NCBI GenBank assembly: GCA_030610885.1
Contig: JAUWQW010000014.1
Span: 1-34,898 of the forward strand
DNA length: 34,898 bases
Source of the DNA: Candidatus Aminicenantota bacterium
GTDB taxonomy: Bacteria > Acidobacteriota > Aminicenantia > UBA2199
Direction: 5' to 3'
Part shown: piece by piece, positions 31,877-34,898 of the stretch
Numbering within the stretch: position 1 is the first letter of the stretch
Layout of the letters: every line of letters begins with the position of its first letter
Notes under the pieces: model-generated
Seen by the model: the letters and a program-made list of their open reading frames with translations, nothing else
Database searches by the model: none
What the model was told of the DNA's origin: nothing
Program-made: the position numbers and the translations under genes

Positions 31877-31981
31877 ATGAACAGAATAAAATTCTCTTAT
31901 TCCCTCATAATAGCCATTGTGCTTCTTGGCATAGGCCTTACGTCCGATGCGGTGGAATTTAGGCGAGAAAAGCGCCCATAG
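31877..31981 (+). pseudogene. Truncated exported protein: signal peptide only
   Basis: A frame with a good AGGAG site opens MNRIKFSYSLIIAIVLLGIG, a standard signal peptide, and stops 14 codons later. The stop lies 5 bp from the start of the right-hand direct repeat. I infer the repeat or its insertion removed the rest of the gene. Confidence 0.5.
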
Positions 31982-31985
31982 AGGA

Positions 31986-32088
31986 AAGAGGGACGATAGG
32001 TTTGTCAATACTTTTTTACTCTCCTTTATTAACCATTTCAAGAGCTGTTCTAATTGAATTCAAGGGTATAGTCTTATATTCCTGTTAA
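31986..32088. repeat. ~100-bp direct repeat right of the KAP gene
   Basis: Partner of 29941-30043. The two copies enclose only the KAP gene and the truncated signal-peptide frame. Confidence 0.85.
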
Positions 32089-32187
32089 AAAAAGAAAAAT
32101 GAAGATGCAACCCCATCTTTTTTTTATAAATCGTTGTTTTCTTGCTTTGAAAAAAGGATAAGAAATGAATGGAGGAAGGGTGTTTGG

Positions 32188-32230
32188 CAAGATAAATCAA
32201 AAGAAGAGACCTGACCCCCATGATTTACGA
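32188..32230. repeat. RAYT-terminus repeat, copy 2
   Basis: 32188-32218 matches 28298-28328 (29 of 31). From ACCTGACCCC it runs on into CCATGATTTAC, which matches the flank just outside the right end of the intact element (28191-28211). It thus joins features of both sites. Confidence 0.7.
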
Positions 32231-32277
32231 AAACCATCGGTAAGGAATAAAATTTAAATAGTAAACTCACTTCTTGA

Positions 32278-33342
32278 TTAATCTCTCCCACCATTTTTAT
32301 TTTTTTCTTGTATCAATTTTTTAAGACTGTTATAAATTTTATTTGTTCCTATATTAAATAATGGTTCCTCCGGAAAATTTAATAGATAAGCGCACGAAAT
32401 GAAGTAAAAAACTACAACTGTCCACAAATCATTATAAAATATATTAGGGCTGTTTTCGTTTGCTTCAAACCATTTTTGGGCTAATTCTTTGCCTCCAATC
32501 GTCTGACCATGATCGTTTGAAAATTGCCATTCTTCAATTCCTGTTGTTAGATATTTACCTAACATTGAGAGCGCATTTTCAGTAGTTGTACCAGCTATAG
32601 AAGGAGTCTTTTTCATAAGCTTAAAGAGTTCATCTAAATCATTCCTTGCGTTTTTATCTAATTGCAACTCAGAGGGCGTTATCTTTATTGGAATGCCTTT
32701 CATATCAACTGGGTTAGGGATATCATATAATCGTGTATATTCAAGTGGAATTGTTTTACTTTTATCATCATTTTTTGTATGTCTGATTTTTTCTTGCCAT
32801 TTTTCATATTGGTATTTGATATCATCTGATACGTAAATCAAAGATTGTTTTCCACTCCTAGCAGCAGTCTCTAAACGCTTTGAAACATTTATATGAAGGC
32901 CTGCAATATCGCTATCATCTACTCCATCTCTTATTGTAACAGCTGGCCCAATATGAATACCTATAGCTACATCACGAGGAAACTTTTTATGTAATAGACG
33001 TAATAGATTGTATGGTGACGTGAACCAACACATTTTAAGTACAAATCCATATGTTATTGATGATGCAACTAAATCTTGAAAATCCTCTTCATTATTTTCA
33101 ATAGCAGTGAACGTAATTATTTCATCTCCAGTATTACGCGGTTGGTTGATTAATTTCTTGAATTGGTTTTTACCGAAAATCTTCCCACTATTCTTTAAGT
33201 ATTCAAACGCACGATCTACCGCCCAATGGTAGGATAGTAGATAATACCGTGCAAAACTATACGGTGAGGCCTCAGAAGCAACCTCTGTACTGCCAATAAG
33301 ATCTGCGAAAAAAATAAGATAATTTTTTAATTCATCTGACAT
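32278..33342 (-). CDS. Class III nucleotidyl cyclase-like protein
   Basis: A 354-aa soluble protein whose N-terminal ~200 residues match class III adenylyl/guanylyl cyclase folds. The first metal Asp is in FFADLIGST (D14), and the second is in TGDEIITF (D73). GIHIGPAV gives the next strand. AGLHINVSKRLETAARSG (147-164) holds the transition-state Asn152 and Arg156. The catalytic set looks complete. The C-terminal ~150 residues are unrelated to known regulatory domains I can name. Stand-alone cyclases of this size near accessory genes include Pycsar uridylate/cytidylate cyclases, so an anti-phage role is possible but there is no recognised effector next to it. Confidence 0.75.
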   Translation of the reverse strand: MSDELKNYLIFFADLIGSTEVASEASPYSFARYYLLSYHWAVDRAFEYLKNSGKIFGKNQFKKLINQPRNTGDEIITFTAIENNEEDFQDLVASSITYGFVLKMCWFTSPYNLLRLLHKKFPRDVAIGIHIGPAVTIRDGVDDSDIAGLHINVSKRLETAARSGKQSLIYVSDDIKYQYEKWQEKIRHTKNDDKSKTIPLEYTRLYDIPNPVDMKGIPIKITPSELQLDKNARNDLDELFKLMKKTPSIAGTTTENALSMLGKYLTTGIEEWQFSNDHGQTIGGKELAQKWFEANENSPNIFYNDLWTVVVFYFISCAYLLNFPEEPLFNIGTNKIYNSLKKLIQEKNKNGGRD

Positions 33343-33448
33343 ATTAAAAAACCGCTACAAAAAAGTTATTATGAAAAAATCCAAATCTGTCCTCCCTAAT
33401 AAAGTTTCCATATAAATTTAAATTATGTATAGAATTCATTATTGTCAT

Positions 33449-34156
33449 CTATAGTAGTTTTAGTTTTTCGGATTTGTCAAAATGTTCTACACCTTCGCTT
33501 TTCTTAAGTTTATAAACTATTAAATAAGTAAAAGGGGTTGCTAAAACTTCATACATTGTTTTAAACAACCATCCCCACAAGCTTGATATAACTAATAAGT
33601 TAGTGTCGAAAATCCCGCCAAATGCAATGAAAGCGAAAGTAAAGGTATCAACACCTTGTCCAACTATAGTAGACGATATAGTTCTAATCCAAAGTTTTCG
33701 ACCAGATGATATTATTTTAAGTTTGGACATTATGAATGAGTTAGTTATTTCACCTAACAAATATCCAATAAGTGATGCAAAAACTACTCTTGGAACCAAC
33801 GATAATACAGTCGAAAACTGCTCTTGCAGTGGCCAACCTGGAGCAGGTGGTAAAACAACAGCTATCCATAGAATAAGTGCCATGAAAAAATTCATTGCAA
33901 AACCAAGGTAGATAATCTTTCTGGCTCTATTAAAACCGTACACTTCAGTCAAAATATCACCAAATATATAACTAATCGGAAACACTAAAATACCTGCAGT
34001 AAATGTTGTTGGACCAAATTTAAATAGTTTTTGAGCTGCAATATTAGATATCAAAAATGAAGCAACAAAAACTATTCCAACAATATGTAAATGTTTTGGA
34101 GTCCAATCACGAGAAGACTCTGCAATTTTTAATTTTGATTTGTGATTATTAGACAT
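33449..34156 (-). CDS. yhhQ: YhhQ-type queuosine precursor transporter
   Basis: About 235 aa with about six membrane helices. Family hallmarks are SNIAAQKLF, the FPISYIFGDILTEVYGF segment (about 80-97) and QGVDTFTFAFIAFGG. The family (VUT/QPTR) imports preQ0/preQ1 or queuine for tRNA queuosine. A longer start exists at 34171, but GGAGG precedes the ATG at 34156, so I use the shorter form. It overlaps the upstream GNAT-like gene by 8 bp and is thus translationally coupled to it. Confidence 0.88.
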   Translation of the reverse strand: MSNNHKSKLKIAESSRDWTPKHLHIVGIVFVASFLISNIAAQKLFKFGPTTFTAGILVFPISYIFGDILTEVYGFNRARKIIYLGFAMNFFMALILWIAVVLPPAPGWPLQEQFSTVLSLVPRVVFASLIGYLLGEITNSFIMSKLKIISSGRKLWIRTISSTIVGQGVDTFTFAFIAFGGIFDTNLLVISSLWGWLFKTMYEVLATPFTYLIVYKLKKSEGVEHFDKSEKLKLL

Positions 34157-34721
34157 GATGATATCCTCCAAGTTTTGTTAAGTTGAAACTGTACCAATTA
34201 AATCCCTTTGGGAGAAAGCTTTGGTTCATAAATTGGAAGTAGTTCAAGTAGGCTAAATGATTCCCAAAATAATTATCTTTAACAGCTCTACCTAATAATT
34301 TTTTATATCCAATTGAATATGCAATTTGTTTTGCTTCGCTACATATAAAAGATCCGATATTGTAGATATCCCTGCACGGTTTAGCTATTAAATGACACAG
34401 TTCAATTGCATCATCTGGTATACATTCTAACTCTAATGTAGATAAAGTAAAGAAGCCAAGGATCTGACTGAAACTACAGTTAGTCACAACTTGAGTTTGG
34501 CATGAAACATTTACCCATCGTTCGATTATATCGTCTGTTAAAAACGGTGCGATATCACTTGAAACAAATGAAAGGGCGCGTTTGGTTTTTATCCAGGAAC
34601 AGAGAGTTTCATAGTCTTCAATATTTAGATTCCTCAGATTATATTTTATCGAAACAAGATTTGTGTTAATTGCCTCTAACTTGGGATATCTTGCTCTGAC
34701 CATGCCATCTTGGTACAACAT
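34149..34721 (-). CDS. GNAT-like protein coupled to the YhhQ transporter
   Basis: A 190-aa protein with weak but readable GNAT features. RNLNIEDYETLCSWIKTKRA resembles the first strand and helix. IGSFICSEAKQIAYSIGYKK and the closing NYFGNHLAYLNYFQFMNQSF resemble the later strands with the acyl-CoA-dependent 'N...AxxxYxxxGF' ending. The classical Q/RxxGxG/A loop is not evident, so it may be inactive. The overlap with the YhhQ gene indicates an operon. Confidence 0.5.
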   Translation of the reverse strand: MLYQDGMVRARYPKLEAINTNLVSIKYNLRNLNIEDYETLCSWIKTKRALSFVSSDIAPFLTDDIIERWVNVSCQTQVVTNCSFSQILGFFTLSTLELECIPDDAIELCHLIAKPCRDIYNIGSFICSEAKQIAYSIGYKKLLGRAVKDNYFGNHLAYLNYFQFMNQSFLPKGFNWYSFNLTKLGGYHHV

Positions 34722-34832
34722 TCTTATCTCATCAGTGTTAATAGTGTATCCAAAATAAGATTACATACTTATTTTTTTTCACCATATTGAAATATTAAAG
34801 TAATTAATATAAATAGTCAAGGGTACGAATTG

Positions 34833-34891
34833 ACTCATTAAAAATCTATATGAAACAGGTATCGTTGCCTCATTAGAAAATCTACACGAAA
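34833..34891. repeat. Two-copy short tandem-like repeat at the window edge
   Basis: CTCATTA-AAAATCTA-A-GAAA occurs at about 34833-34856 and again at 34868-34891, a 35-bp period with about four differences. More copies may lie beyond the window. It could be the end of an insertion element or an iteron-type site. Confidence 0.5.
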
Positions 34892-34898
34892 TTATACT

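Larger units (their letters stand above)
31837..32277. other. Repeat-rich intergenic region
   Basis: It contains the truncated signal-peptide frame (31877-31981), the right ~100-bp direct repeat (31986-32088) and a RAYT-terminus repeat (32188-32230). A weak hairpin with a T run near 32105-32125 could be a terminator. No complete gene. Confidence 0.55.

Noticed and set aside
1-34898. CRISPR array, tRNA or rRNA genes
   Set aside because: No regularly spaced repeats longer than two units and no cloverleaf or rRNA-like stretch were seen by eye.

Overview
The window is AT-rich bacterial DNA from a diderm-type, probably anaerobic organism. It carries a class A penicillin-binding protein, lipoproteins, a sigma-54 activator with -24/-12 promoters, an aldehyde:ferredoxin oxidoreductase and a B12-binding radical SAM protein. 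The combination of a sigma-54 activator, a secreted mini-peptide and a 6-bladed beta-propeller lipoprotein reminds me of Candidatus Aminicenantes or Bacteroidota-like genomes, but this is only an impression. No rRNA, tRNA or CRISPR array was recognised.

Layout. 1-6.5 kb is housekeeping: the C-terminal part of a PBP1A-like enzyme, a small secreted protein, an MscS channel, a DUF2007 protein, an S9 peptidase and an EamA exporter. 6.5-12.3 kb looks like a defence/accessory island: an AlbA_2/Schlafen-like protein with a partner, a type II restriction-modification pair, a HEPN-motif protein, and a zinc-ribbon protein overlapping a membrane-anchored protein. 12.3-13.05 kb is a graveyard of mobile-element remnants. 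13.06-18 kb is an ABC importer of the SsuA/TauA class followed by a membrane protein and a B12-binding radical SAM protein. A collapsed livM/livF remnant follows. 18.4-20.8 kb (minus strand) is an AOR with its conserved partner, lying between 49-bp direct repeats. An EndoQ-type PHP endonuclease comes next. 22.4-26.1 kb is a self-contained sigma-54 module: activator, three 18-bp palindromic enhancer sites, a perfect -24/-12 promoter, a secreted 61-aa peptide, a beta-propeller lipoprotein and a thioredoxin-like lipoprotein. Related repeats lie on both sides. 26.2-28.2 kb holds a YoaP-like acetyltransferase and an intact REP-associated tyrosine transposase element with 23-bp perfect inverted ends. 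28.4-29.9 kb has a second sigma-54 promoter, several mini-ORFs and a metallophosphoesterase. 30.1-32.1 kb is a KAP NTPase with pentapeptide repeats between ~100-bp direct repeats. The right end (minus strand) has a class III nucleotidyl cyclase-like protein, a YhhQ-type transporter and a GNAT-like protein.

Two patterns cut across the gene list. First, a ~110-bp promoter module with a perfect 19-bp palindrome next to the -35 occurs three times (6.55, 8.23 and 26.26 kb), each time ahead of an accessory gene unit. Two attC-like or cassette-end-like sequences sit near these units. Second, three separate functional modules (AOR pair, sigma-54 peptide module, KAP gene) each lie between direct repeats private to that module. 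Together these suggest the accessory genes arrived as small cassettes.
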